Positions 53,537-62,318 of a stretch of DNA of 64,000 nucleotides are shown here, piece after piece; position 1 is the stretch's first letter; every line of letters starts with the position of its first letter. The position numbers and the translations under genes were made by a program. The notes beneath the pieces were generated by a model. That model was not told where the DNA came from. It ran no database searches and saw nothing but the letters and a program-made list of their open reading frames with translations. This DNA comes from JANQQN01 sp964519665. GTDB taxonomy: Bacteria; Myxococcota; Kuafuiibacteriia; Kuafuiibacteriales; Kuafuiibacteriaceae. Where the stretch lies: positions 21,733-85,732 of the forward strand of contig CAZFIV010000020.1 of the NCBI GenBank assembly GCA_964519665.1. The letters are read 5' to 3'.

Positions 53537-54433
53537 ATGCCGCAGCATACAGAGCCCGCAATGGACCGGATGCGTCGACTCACCAGCCTTTGGAACTGGC
53601 TGCCTGGGTTTCGCGCGGTGGCGGAGACCGAACACCTTCCGGCCGCTTCGCGGCATCTCCGGGTGAGCCCATCGGCTCTTTCGCGAACGATTCGTCTGCT
53701 CGAGGACGATCTGGGGCAGCAGCTCTTCAACCGGGTTGGTCGCAATCTCGAGCTCAACGACACCGGCCGCCGCCTGCTGTCGGCGGTCCGCGACTCGATG
53801 CGACTGGTGGACGAAGCGCTCGGAGTGATGGCGCAGCGCCAGTACGTCGGATCGGTCAAGATATCGAGTCATTCTCCCTTCACCGAAACGTACGTTCTAC
53901 CCGCTCTCGAGGCACTGCACGGCCCACACCCCGAGCTGGTGCCCTGCCTTCAGAGTCATCCCGAGACCGAAGTAAGCGGGATGCTGCTGCGAGGGCAGCT
54001 GGACGTCGCCCTGGTCCTTGAACCTCGCCCACATCCCGACCTGACGACGGTGCATGTGGCCGACTTCGCGACCCACGTATTCTGTGGCCCTGGTCACCCG
54101 CTCTATATCGCTTCCGGAGACCCGTCCGATTACCCCTTTGTCGCCCCAGAAGCCGATCAGGGACGCCTCACCGACGGCTGGCCCGCCCATGAGCCCCGAC
54201 GCATCGCCATTCGAGCCGACCTGTCGGTGGGCCTCATGCTCTGTCGCTCCGGACGCTACCTAACCGTGCTACCCGCGCCCGTGGCGGCTCGACATCCGGA
54301 GCTCAAGCCGCTTGCCGTGCCGACCCAGCCTATGAGTCTTTACGCCGTCCAGCGGCGAAACCTCGGTTTCGAAGGACGCGCCGAAATCGTGATCGAGGCC
54401 ATGATGAGCGCACGAACCGACGCGGCGGCGTAG
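53537..54433 (+). CDS. LysR-family transcriptional regulator
   Basis: This 298-residue protein has an N-terminal winged HTH (AVAETEHLPAASRHLRVSPSALSRTIRLLEDDLGQQLFNR, about residues 20-60) and a LysR substrate-binding domain (about 95-290). The ATG at 53537 is preceded by GGGAGAA; in-frame codons from 53480 look non-coding. Its target is unknown; the adjacent AAA+ gene begins 33 bases downstream on the same strand and could be in its operon. Confidence 0.88.
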   Translation: MPQHTEPAMDRMRRLTSLWNWLPGFRAVAETEHLPAASRHLRVSPSALSRTIRLLEDDLGQQLFNRVGRNLELNDTGRRLLSAVRDSMRLVDEALGVMAQRQYVGSVKISSHSPFTETYVLPALEALHGPHPELVPCLQSHPETEVSGMLLRGQLDVALVLEPRPHPDLTTVHVADFATHVFCGPGHPLYIASGDPSDYPFVAPEADQGRLTDGWPAHEPRRIAIRADLSVGLMLCRSGRYLTVLPAPVAARHPELKPLAVPTQPMSLYAVQRRNLGFEGRAEIVIEAMMSARTDAAA

Positions 54434-54466
54434 ACCGGGACGCGCCGGTGCGTTACCTCGATCCGT

Positions 54467-56284
54467 ATGACGCAACGTCAGCTGCCTCCGTGGGCCGAGC
54501 AGATCCGAAGCACCTACCTCCGCGGAGAAGCCTCCGTCTTCCTGTTGTACGGCAATGTCTTCGACCTCATCCTGCACGAAGGCAAGCTCCTACCTCTGTC
54601 CGACTTTCTGGCGACGGTGCTGCTCGCCAAGAAAGAGGTGATCGTTCAATTCGACGCCTCGTCCGGCATCAAGTTCCGAAAGAAAGATCGAGCGCTCCCC
54701 AATAATGAACAGGTCGCCAACGCGAAGGATGTTCAAAGCGTTCTCGTCCAGCTGGAGCGGATTCTGCGCGACAGCGATGGCATCGGGGTCATCGGAGAGT
54801 ACGCCGAGATGATCGCCCCGGCCGGGGAAAATAGCTTTCTCACCGAGGCGGACCGGCGAGCCGTGGTGACCCTCCATCGCTGGAGCCTCGATCGGACGTT
54901 CGAGAACTCAGACAACGTCGTTCTGTTGGTCTCCGAGCAGCTCTCCCAAATGTCGGCCAAAATTGTATCGAATCCGCGCGTCGCGGCCGTCCCGATTCCG
55001 CTTCCCGACGCAGAGGAGCGCTCGGCGATCATTCGGCTCCTGGAGCCTGACGCCACCGCGAGGGACGTCGAACGCCTGTCGTCGAAGTCGGCCGGCCTCA
55101 AAACCATCCAGATCAGGGGGATATTGGCCCCCGGCGAGGATGCCGAGGAAGACTTTGCGGAACGGTACGAGCTGATCCGTGAGTCGCTCGGAGCCGCCCC
55201 CGACGCTCTTCAGAGGTCGAAGAAACTCACTCGAATGACCTCGGGCATGAGTCGCGATCAGGTCCTGTCTTATCTGCGCGATGAGGGGCTCGACGTCGAA
55301 CGCCACCTGGAGAACGACAGCCGCTACGACGAGGTCTTCGGGCTTCTGAATCGGCGCAAGCGGGAGATCCTCGAGAAGGAGTGCTTCGGGATGATCGAGT
55401 TCGTGGATCCTGACCACGATTTCTCGGCCGTCGGCGGCATGGAATCCGTCAAGCGCGAACTCATGCAAATCGCTCATAATATCCGGGAGGGCAACCGGCG
55501 CCGCGTGCCTATGGGGCTCCTGTTTACCGGCCCGATGGGCACCGGAAAGACCTTCGTGGCCGAAGCGTTCGCCAAATCGTCGGGACTCACCGCGATCAAA
55601 CTCAAGAACTTCCGTTCGCGTTGGGTGGGAGCGACGGAGGGTAATCTCGAGAAGATCCTGGACGTCGTGAAAGCGCTCGGCAATGTGCTGGTGATCATCG
55701 ATGAGGGCGACCGCGCGTTCGGTAGTGTAGGCTCCGAGTCGGACGGGGGGACGTCGAGTCGGGTGATCGCGAGAATCAAAGAATTCATGAGCGACACGAC
55801 GAACCGGGGTCGGGTGCTGTTCGTGCTGATGACGAACCGGCCCGACCGGCTCGATATCGACATCAAGCGGGCCGGTCGTCTCGACCGAAAAATCCCGTTC
55901 TTCTATAGCCAGGACGCCGAAGAGGTCGAGCCGGTCGTCAACGCGCAGCTGCGGAGGCACCGAGTCGAGCACGACCTTCAGTTTCCTCGGGATCGGGCAG
56001 CTGTAAGCGAAAGGCTGGTGAGCTATTCAAACGCGGACGTCGAAGCCGTCGTGCTCGCCGCCAATGGTTTGGCTGAGACGGCCAACGAGTCGGTCACCGC
56101 CGAACACTTCACTTGGGCGCTCGACGATTACTTGCCGGCTCGAGACGCTCGCATGCTCGAATACATGGAGCTCCTGGCGGCGTTCGAGTCGTCGAGTCGG
56201 TCGTTGTTGCCCCGACGGTATGCCGACCTCGACGTGGACGAACTGCAGGAACGCTTGCGAAGTCTGCGCCCGGGGGTCGCCTGA
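54467..56284 (+). CDS. AAA+ ATPase with a degenerate N-terminal AAA half
   Basis: This 605-residue protein has a C-terminal AAA+ module with Walker A G355-PMGTGKT, Walker B VIIDEGD (D412-E413), and arginine-finger region RAGRLDRKIPFF, flanked by a helical lid. The N-terminal half (about 1-260) resembles AAA-type sequence without a P-loop. Such proteins remodel or unfold protein targets. It sits between the LysR gene and the kinase in a co-directional run leading to the type III-like genes, so a link is possible but unproven. Confidence 0.88.
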   Translation: MTQRQLPPWAEQIRSTYLRGEASVFLLYGNVFDLILHEGKLLPLSDFLATVLLAKKEVIVQFDASSGIKFRKKDRALPNNEQVANAKDVQSVLVQLERILRDSDGIGVIGEYAEMIAPAGENSFLTEADRRAVVTLHRWSLDRTFENSDNVVLLVSEQLSQMSAKIVSNPRVAAVPIPLPDAEERSAIIRLLEPDATARDVERLSSKSAGLKTIQIRGILAPGEDAEEDFAERYELIRESLGAAPDALQRSKKLTRMTSGMSRDQVLSYLRDEGLDVERHLENDSRYDEVFGLLNRRKREILEKECFGMIEFVDPDHDFSAVGGMESVKRELMQIAHNIREGNRRRVPMGLLFTGPMGTGKTFVAEAFAKSSGLTAIKLKNFRSRWVGATEGNLEKILDVVKALGNVLVIIDEGDRAFGSVGSESDGGTSSRVIARIKEFMSDTTNRGRVLFVLMTNRPDRLDIDIKRAGRLDRKIPFFYSQDAEEVEPVVNAQLRRHRVEHDLQFPRDRAAVSERLVSYSNADVEAVVLAANGLAETANESVTAEHFTWALDDYLPARDARMLEYMELLAAFESSSRSLLPRRYADLDVDELQERLRSLRPGVA

Positions 56285-56625
56285 ATGGGCCCCTCCACCC
56301 GTCATCCATGACGCGCGCTAATCCGACGGGCAACCATCGCTTGGATGCTGCTCGTCTTCTACCAGATTCTGGGGAGCCTTCTTGATCTGGGCAGCCCTGG
56401 CGAAGGCCAAACCGTTGGTAAGCTCGGCGCAGGGCTGCGGGGCCGTCTCAGGTTCGTTCGGAACCGGGGCCGGATGAAGGTGCGTTGACCCCCCAGGTTG
56501 GAGATCGCGACGCTCTATATTAGGGTACGCCTCTTACGACCCGTACGCCTCCGGTTCTCGCTCGCTCCTCGATCGACGAGCGCAAAGAAGGTACTGATGG
56601 GCACGGCTTTACGCAGGACGACCCA
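56285..56625. other. Intergenic region upstream of the Ser/Thr kinase
   Basis: This 341-base gap holds no convincing gene. A TTGACC hexamer at 56485 and a TATATT at 56516 are too far apart (25 bases) for a standard sigma-70 promoter. I see nothing else I can support in it, though it must hold the promoter for the kinase gene or be read through from the AAA+ gene. Confidence 0.5.
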
Positions 56626-59040
56626 ATGGCGACATCAAACTTTGGCAAGTACGTGCTGCTGAGAAAACTTGCCTCGGGGGGCATGGGCGAGGTGTTTCTC
56701 GCCAAGCAGCGGGGTCCGTCGGGGTTCGAGAAGCACCTGGTCATCAAGCGCATTCTCTCGCACCACCTCGACAAGCCCGACTACGTCGAGATGTTCTTCG
56801 GCGAAGCAAAGCTGGTCGCCCGCCTTAACCATCACAATATCATCCAGATCCACGAGATGGGGGAGATCAACGGCGAGCACTACATCGCGATGGAGTACGT
56901 CCGAGGAAAATCCTTGCGCGACATCATCGATGAGCTCCGGGCCGAGGGCCGCAACCTCCCGATCGCGCACGTCGTAGAACTCGGCATCAAGCTATGTGAG
57001 GGGCTGGGATACGCTCACGGGGCGCGAGACCCTTTGGGTCGACCGATGAACATCGTCCACCGCGACGTGAACCCTCACAATGTGCTCATCTCTTACAATG
57101 GTGACTTGAAGATCATCGATTTTGGGATCGCCAAGTCCGAGATGACCTCCGTCAATACGGTCACCGGTACGATCAAAGGCAAGTTCGTCTACATGTCGCC
57201 CGAGCAGTCGGCGGCCGACCCTATCGACAAGCGTTCCGACATATTCAGCCTCGGCATCGTCATCTATGAGCTCGCCTGTCTCGAGAATCCTTTCGTCCGG
57301 CAGAACGTCGTCCTGTCCCTCGAGGCCATCCAGCGCCATCGGGTGCCGCTACCCTCCAGCAAGCGCCAGGGTGCCGAAGCGCTGGATGAGATCGTCGACC
57401 GCGCTCTCGCCAAAGACCCTGAGGATCGATATCAGTCCGCTTTCGAGCTGCGAGACGCGCTTCGCGGCCTATTTCGAGAAGGGGCGGTGCGTCCCGCTGA
57501 ACAAGACCTGGCGGGCCTGTTGCAAGACCTCTTCGCCGACGACATGGCCAATGACGATCGACTCCTTGCCGAAGCCGAGCAGGAACTTGCCGACGAAACA
57601 TCGAAGGCGATAGCGATTCAATCGGCCGCGACGCTGGCCGACGTTACCCAGGCCAGCTCCCGCGAGCTGGCGCTCTTCTCGGACGAAGAGCCAACGGTTT
57701 CGGGCGATTATGGCAATATGGCCGCCCTCAGCCGACAGGTATCAATGCGGGAGGGCATCAGGATGCCTGATGCATTCACAACCTCGCCGCCCCCGCATCC
57801 TCTCGAGTCCGAGATCCAGATCTCGGTGCCCCGAGTGTCGCAGCCCGACGACGCGGTGGACTTCGACGAATCGCTGTCCGCTCGGTCGCGCCCAGGCTCA
57901 GGGTCGGACCCGTTTGCCGAGATCACTCCGGTCTCGGGCTCGCCCAGCCCGACCTTTCCGACACCGCCTCCCCGTCGAGAACCCGCGCGGATGCCGGTGC
58001 TTCCAGACTTGCCCCCGCCCCCGGGCGAGACGCCACCGGGTCTACGCTTCGCCCCGCGCCGGCCGATTTCCCGCCATGGGTCGAGGGGGACGGCGTGGGG
58101 CCCGAGAGCTCCCGGCGGTACCGCTTTCCCCATCGGGGAGGGCGCTTCAGCGCCGTTCGACGAACCGTTCTCGACGTCCACCGCCGACGAAACCCATATC
58201 CGCGATTCGGTCGATTCGGTCGATTCGGTCGATTCGGTCGATTCGGTCGATTCGCCCGCCTCAATAGTGGGGTCATGGCGGCGAAGGGGGCAGGCTGCCG
58301 TGTACTACGCGCTCGTTCTGGCGATAACGACGGTGGTCGGCTTCTCAGTGACTCGCTTTTACCTCGAGCCAGGTTCGGCCGTTCCGGTCGTATCCGTCGC
58401 CGCCGCGCCATCGCTGGCCGAGGCCGAGGCTCGCCAGGCGCGTCGCAGCGACGGTCCAAAGCCGGCTGACGGCCGGGTGGATCGCTCGGTGGCGGGATCG
58501 TCCGAGGCCCGTGACCAAGACCAGGATGAAGCCAGCGGAGCACGCGGGCCGTCGAAATGGGTGACGGCGAGGGCCGACGTCGAGCGCGAGACGCCGGCCC
58601 TTCGGAGTTTGACCCGTCCGGTTGGTGGCGGCGAACGGTCCCGCGTCACCGGACTGCGCGAAGCAAAGGCCAACCATGGCCTCCCGGTTGATCTGCCCCA
58701 ACTTGGGCGCTTGACGGTGAAGCCCAATCGCAAGGTTCGGGTGACCTACAATGGGGAGCGGCGCCGGTCCGCACTCGATCTGCGCGAGCCGACGGGCACC
58801 GTCGTCCTCAGCGGGCGTTCGCTGGAATACCGACTGATCCTTCGGTATCGGGTTACCGATGATGGGCTTGCGGTGAACGTCGACGCATCCCCATGGGTGA
58901 TCGTTCAACACAATGGTCTGTCGCTGGGACGCACCCCCCAGGGCCCGATTCCAGCGGCGGACCACCATGAGCTGACTCTCCTCCGTCCCGGCCAGAAGCG
59001 TCCGTTTATGGTGTCATTGAAGTGGAAGCCCACTTCGTGA
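56626..59040 (+). CDS. Membrane-anchored Ser/Thr protein kinase
   Basis: This 804-residue protein has an active Hanks-type kinase domain (residues 7-285): K41 (VIKRIL), HRDVNPHN with D147, D165-FG and the APE-like MSPEQS. An acidic and Pro-rich cytoplasmic region follows, with a run of five VDS triplets (about residue 527), then one transmembrane helix (about 557-580) and an extracytoplasmic domain ending in a PEGA-like segment (SLGRTPQGPIPAADHHELTLLRPGQKRPF). Such kinases are abundant in myxobacteria. The next gene starts with GTG overlapping the stop, so the kinase is co-translated with the exported protein. Confidence 0.93.
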   Translation: MATSNFGKYVLLRKLASGGMGEVFLAKQRGPSGFEKHLVIKRILSHHLDKPDYVEMFFGEAKLVARLNHHNIIQIHEMGEINGEHYIAMEYVRGKSLRDIIDELRAEGRNLPIAHVVELGIKLCEGLGYAHGARDPLGRPMNIVHRDVNPHNVLISYNGDLKIIDFGIAKSEMTSVNTVTGTIKGKFVYMSPEQSAADPIDKRSDIFSLGIVIYELACLENPFVRQNVVLSLEAIQRHRVPLPSSKRQGAEALDEIVDRALAKDPEDRYQSAFELRDALRGLFREGAVRPAEQDLAGLLQDLFADDMANDDRLLAEAEQELADETSKAIAIQSAATLADVTQASSRELALFSDEEPTVSGDYGNMAALSRQVSMREGIRMPDAFTTSPPPHPLESEIQISVPRVSQPDDAVDFDESLSARSRPGSGSDPFAEITPVSGSPSPTFPTPPPRREPARMPVLPDLPPPPGETPPGLRFAPRRPISRHGSRGTAWGPRAPGGTAFPIGEGASAPFDEPFSTSTADETHIRDSVDSVDSVDSVDSVDSPASIVGSWRRRGQAAVYYALVLAITTVVGFSVTRFYLEPGSAVPVVSVAAAPSLAEAEARQARRSDGPKPADGRVDRSVAGSSEARDQDQDEASGARGPSKWVTARADVERETPALRSLTRPVGGGERSRVTGLREAKANHGLPVDLPQLGRLTVKPNRKVRVTYNGERRRSALDLREPTGTVVLSGRSLEYRLILRYRVTDDGLAVNVDASPWVIVQHNGLSLGRTPQGPIPAADHHELTLLRPGQKRPFMVSLKWKPTS
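58204..58254 (+). repeat. 9-bp microsatellite in the kinase gene
   Basis: Five consecutive perfect copies of GATTCGGTC (58204-58248) plus a partial GATTCG encode DSV-DSV repeats. Copy number changes would stay in frame and alter only linker length. Confidence 0.9.
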
Positions 59041-59687
59041 ACCTTCGGTTCTTCATGGCGGTGGTGCTGGTCACCTTCACGGCAGCGACGGCCCGAGCCG
59101 CCGACCGGCGACCGCCCACGATCACGCACACGCCGGTTAAGACCGCCACGGTCGGTGTATCCATCGTGATCAAGGCTCAGATCGAAGACCGGTCGGGCAT
59201 CTTCGCGGCGGCCGTCTACGTACGCGCCGCGGGGGCGACCAAGTACGTGCCGATTCAAATGAAGAAGACCCCCAGTGGCTTCGAGGCCGTGATACCCGCC
59301 CAGCGAGTGATTGGTGACCTCGAGTACTTCGTGGAGGCCTTCGACACCCTCGGAAATGGCCCGGCCCGCAGGGCTAGCCCGGACGCCCCGTACACCGTGC
59401 GAACCGCCCGTCCGACCCAGCGTCAAGTTGGCTTGCCTGGTCCGGTGACCGCGCCGCCCGATGAAGGCGGAAGAGCCGACCTGCTGCTGTCCGACCGCGA
59501 GCAGCACCGGGAACAGGATTCCGACGAGGACGACAGCATCTTCGACCGGTGGTGGTTCTGGACGCTGGTGGGCGTCGTCGCGGCCGGTTCCATCGCGACC
59601 ACGGCGGTTCTGACGGCCGGTTCGGACAGCCCATCCGGCGTCCGCATCCAGGTCGTTGCGCCAGACCCCACGCGGGGGCTCCCGTAG
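59037..59687 (+). CDS. Exported Ig-like protein with membrane anchor
   Basis: This 216-residue protein has a signal peptide (FFMAVVLVTFTAATARAA), a beta-rich Ig-like domain (ITHTPVKTATVGVSIVIKAQIEDRSGIFAAAVYVRAAG, about residues 30-120) and one transmembrane helix near the C-terminus (about 172-195, WWFWTLVGVVAAGSIATTAVL). It starts with GTG overlapping the kinase stop codon. Similar domains occur beside myxobacterial kinases. Function unknown; it could be a partner or sensor for the kinase. Confidence 0.75.
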   Translation: MNLRFFMAVVLVTFTAATARAADRRPPTITHTPVKTATVGVSIVIKAQIEDRSGIFAAAVYVRAAGATKYVPIQMKKTPSGFEAVIPAQRVIGDLEYFVEAFDTLGNGPARRASPDAPYTVRTARPTQRQVGLPGPVTAPPDEGGRADLLLSDREQHREQDSDEDDSIFDRWWFWTLVGVVAAGSIATTAVLTAGSDSPSGVRIQVVAPDPTRGLP

Positions 59688-59690
59688 GCT

Positions 59691-60152
59691 ATGGCCGCGG
59701 TCCGTCCGATGCGAGCCGGGGCCCTATGGGCCGGTGTGCTCGCGGTCGTCGGGGCATGCGGCGACGATCTGGGCGTCCCCCTCGAGCTACGATTCGCGAA
59801 CCAGGTTCTCGAGTGCACTGGGCCCGACATGCAGGCATATCTCCAGGTGCTGGGCGTCGACGGTGTATGTCCGCTGACGGTGAACGAAGACCGAACGGTT
59901 TCCGGAGTTTGCGAGCCCGTGCCGCTCGGTGCGGTCCGAGATTTTCGGGTGACCTACTTTTACGAAATCGCCGGCGAGCGCATCGATTTGGCCATCGTTA
60001 CCGAGCAGGTGGACCTGCGGGGTGAAACTCGGGAGACGATCGTCCTCGAGTTCAAAGAGGAGAACCTGGTCATCGATTTCGATGACGATCGCGACGGTCG
60101 CGTCAACATCGAGGAATTTTGCAGCGGTACCGACCCTCGGATTCCAGACTGA
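59691..60152 (+). CDS. Lipoprotein with EF-hand-like C-terminus
   Basis: This 153-residue exported protein has a lipobox (AVVGAC, cysteine at residue 23), a beta-rich middle, and an EF-hand/thrombospondin type 3-like acidic end (DFDDDRDGRVNIEEFCSGTDP) with Asp-rich calcium-binding loop and a cysteine. It begins 3 bases after the Ig-like gene and is likely in the same operon. Confidence 0.75.
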   Translation: MAAVRPMRAGALWAGVLAVVGACGDDLGVPLELRFANQVLECTGPDMQAYLQVLGVDGVCPLTVNEDRTVSGVCEPVPLGAVRDFRVTYFYEIAGERIDLAIVTEQVDLRGETRETIVLEFKEENLVIDFDDDRDGRVNIEEFCSGTDPRIPD

Positions 60153-60226
60153 CCCTTCCGGCCGCCGAGCAGGCGCTGGGCGAACCGACCGCTTTCGTTG
60201 ACGCGCGAATCGAGTAAGCTGGCTTC

Positions 60227-60553
60227 GTGGCCAAAGATGACCTGTCGAGCTTCCGGATAAGCGAGATTCGAAGGCCTGAAGTTCGGGCGACCACCCTGCG
60301 TTCCCCCGGGTCGGCGCCATCCGCGGGTTCTGTCGGTTTTCCCGGGATCGAGGCTCTGCTGGAGTTGGACTCAGCGGAGGCTGCCGCCGACCGGCTCCGA
60401 CCGACCTACGAGGCCCTGGAACGGCTGAGCACGGCGAAAGAGATGAAGACCCGCGCGGCAGCGCTCAAGGCTATGGCGGCGTACGAGCGGTGTGCAGACC
60501 TGTTCGAGTATCTCTTTCAAACCAAAGCTGCCCTCAATCCGCCGGCGCGTTGA
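60227..60553 (+). CDS. Small helical hypothetical protein
   Basis: This 108-residue soluble protein starts with GTG and has a Ser/Arg/Pro-rich N-terminus and a helical C-terminal half (LLELDSAEAAADRLRPTYEALERLSTAKEMKTRAAALKAMAAYERCADLFEYLF). It has no signal peptide. Size and helical nature would suit a secretion chaperone or structural protein in the apparent type III locus, but no family is recognised. Confidence 0.6.
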   Translation: MAKDDLSSFRISEIRRPEVRATTLRSPGSAPSAGSVGFPGIEALLELDSAEAAADRLRPTYEALERLSTAKEMKTRAAALKAMAAYERCADLFEYLFQTKAALNPPAR

Positions 60554-60766
60554 CGGCTCTTCAAATCTCAAAAACCCGCACAGTGGCGTTGGCTGCGCTG
60601 GCGATGGATTTCCGTTCGCTTTTTCCGCAACGCTTCGACAAGCCACACCGATAAGCATCCACGAACCGATTCGCAGATTTGGGCTACGTTTATGCGTTCG
60701 ACACGCTGGTCGTGGCGGCCGGACCTGCTGTGCCCTTTTGTACGACTTTTCAGGGAGATACAGACG

Positions 60767-61384
60767 ATGAACGGCGAGAACAACAACGTGCGCGCAGCCC
60801 CCATCCGTCTTTCCACGGTAGCGACGAGCACCCGGCAAACGCCGAGAACCGATTTTGGCTCGGTCATGAAGAACGGTCTGATCCGAGCCGGCAATGTTGC
60901 GATTCAAGGGCTTCAGCAGGCGGCCCCTTATGTGCCGGGCGGCGCCATCATCTCGGCGGCTCTGGCCGGGACGACCCCCGCCGCGCAGCTCGTCAACTCT
61001 GGGTCAGGCGGCGTTCCATATGGAACCTCCACCTATGCGCTGACGCCGGCGGGATCCGGCTCCATCGGCGGCACTCAGGTCGGCAACTACGGCGCCGGCG
61101 GAACGCTGGCGATTCCTGACCGTCGTCCCAACCTCGGCACCGACCTCTCGAATCCCGCCTTCGGAACGGGTGCAACCGCATCGACGGCGAACGCATCGAC
61201 CGACGCCTTCAACCAAATGATGTCGGCGACACGGGAGATGACCGAATTCCAGGCCAGCTTCAATCTCCAGTACCTGCAACTGCAGGAAAAGATTCAGATG
61301 GACACCCGCCAATTCAATCTGATCTCGAACATCATGAAGACCAAGCACGACGCAGCCAAGAACGCTCTGAACAACGTTCGCTGA
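60767..61384 (+). CDS. Ala/Gly-rich protein with coiled-coil C-terminus, candidate T3SS component
   Basis: This 205-residue protein has a hydrophilic N-terminus, a hydrophobic Ala/Gly stretch (about residues 50-68, PGGAIISAALAGTTPAAQLV), a Gly/Thr/Asn-rich middle and a helical C-terminus ending NIMKTKHDAAKNALNNVR. No signal peptide is seen. The composition and C-terminal helix fit a type III secreted filament, needle or translocator-like protein; homology is not proven. A strong AGGGAGA ribosome binding site (60752-60758) marks the ATG at 60767. The TPR chaperone-like gene follows. Confidence 0.7.
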   Translation: MNGENNNVRAAPIRLSTVATSTRQTPRTDFGSVMKNGLIRAGNVAIQGLQQAAPYVPGGAIISAALAGTTPAAQLVNSGSGGVPYGTSTYALTPAGSGSIGGTQVGNYGAGGTLAIPDRRPNLGTDLSNPAFGTGATASTANASTDAFNQMMSATREMTEFQASFNLQYLQLQEKIQMDTRQFNLISNIMKTKHDAAKNALNNVR

Positions 61385-61440
61385 CGCGCCGCGGCGGGAT
61401 GCGGTCGGTCCGGTTGCGGCGGTCGCACCCAGTGGATACG

Positions 61441-61866
61441 ATGCCTATCGATATGTCGGGAGCGGAGATCGTCGAAGGGCTGGTCGAGGTCAGCCAAAAC
61501 GAGCTCGCCCTCCTTCTGGAGTCCGGCTATCTGTACCTCGAGATGCAGAAGTTCAGGGAGGCCGAAGAAGTGTTCGCTGGGGTATCGGCCCTCGTGCCCA
61601 ACAGCGAGATTCCGCTGATCTGCCTCGGAAACCTCTACTTTAGCCAGGGTCGGTATGAGCGTGCCCTGAAGTTCCACCGAGATGCGCTCAAGAAGAATCC
61701 TCGCAGCGCACTAGCTGAAGCCCACTCTGGGGAAGCTCTATTGTTCATGAACCGGCGCTCGGATGCGAAGGCAGCTCTCGACCGAGCCGTCGCGCTCGAC
61801 GCTGATGGCGATGCGGCCGACTTCGCCCGCAGCCTGTTAGATGCCATGGCGGCCGAGGTTGTTTGA
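61441..61866 (+). CDS. TPR protein resembling SycD/LcrH class II secretion chaperones
   Basis: This protein of about 141 residues is made almost wholly of three TPR motifs: ESGYLYLEMQKFREAEEVFAG, LGNLYFSQGRYERALKFHRD and SGEALLFMNRRSDAKAALDRA. Size and architecture match class II chaperones of type III secretion, which hold translocator proteins. It sits between a candidate secreted protein and the next small gene. ATG codons at 61399, 61441 and 61453 are all possible; 61441 is chosen. Confidence 0.75.
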   Translation: MPIDMSGAEIVEGLVEVSQNELALLLESGYLYLEMQKFREAEEVFAGVSALVPNSEIPLICLGNLYFSQGRYERALKFHRDALKKNPRSALAEAHSGEALLFMNRRSDAKAALDRAVALDADGDAADFARSLLDAMAAEVV

Positions 61867-61867
61867 T

Positions 61868-62317
61868 ATGCCGAGAATTGGCGGGGGTGGCGGACCGGTG
61901 GTTCCTCCCCAGACACCGGGGAGCTCGTCGACCCAGAACACGCAGACGCCGAAGACGGATTTCGCGTCGAAGCTCCAGCCTGGGCACCAGGCGGGGACTC
62001 AGGGCACCGACGCCGCGCGCACCCAGCAGGCGAAGCAGGCCCAGCAATCCCGCTTGACAGGCAAGGCGACCGACATTGCAAAACGACTGGATAACGGGGT
62101 GCTCACTCAACGGGAGGCGGTTCAAGAGTTCGTGACTTTGGTCATCGAAGAGCGGTTTCCGAAGTTCAAGAAGAAGAAACGGAAAAAGGGCGACGACGAA
62201 TCCGACAAGTCGGGTGAGGAACTCCTCGAGGAAGCGGTGACCGAGCTCATCGAGAGTGATCCCGCGCTCGCCCAGAGGCTGCAGACGCAGTTCAAGAAGC
62301 TCGCGGCGAAGGGTTAG
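61868..62317 (+). CDS. Hypothetical basic protein in the T3SS-like cluster
   Basis: This protein of about 149 residues has a Gly/Pro/Thr/Gln-rich N-terminal half, a helical segment (LTGKATDIAKRLDNGVLTQREAVQEFVTLVIEERFP), a Lys-rich stretch (KFKKKKRKKGDDE) and an acidic helical end. The ATG at 61868 follows the TPR gene's stop by 1 base. It could be a secreted substrate or chaperone; no family is recognised. Confidence 0.65.
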   Translation: MPRIGGGGGPVVPPQTPGSSSTQNTQTPKTDFASKLQPGHQAGTQGTDAARTQQAKQAQQSRLTGKATDIAKRLDNGVLTQREAVQEFVTLVIEERFPKFKKKKRKKGDDESDKSGEELLEEAVTELIESDPALAQRLQTQFKKLAAKG

Positions 62318-62318
62318 G

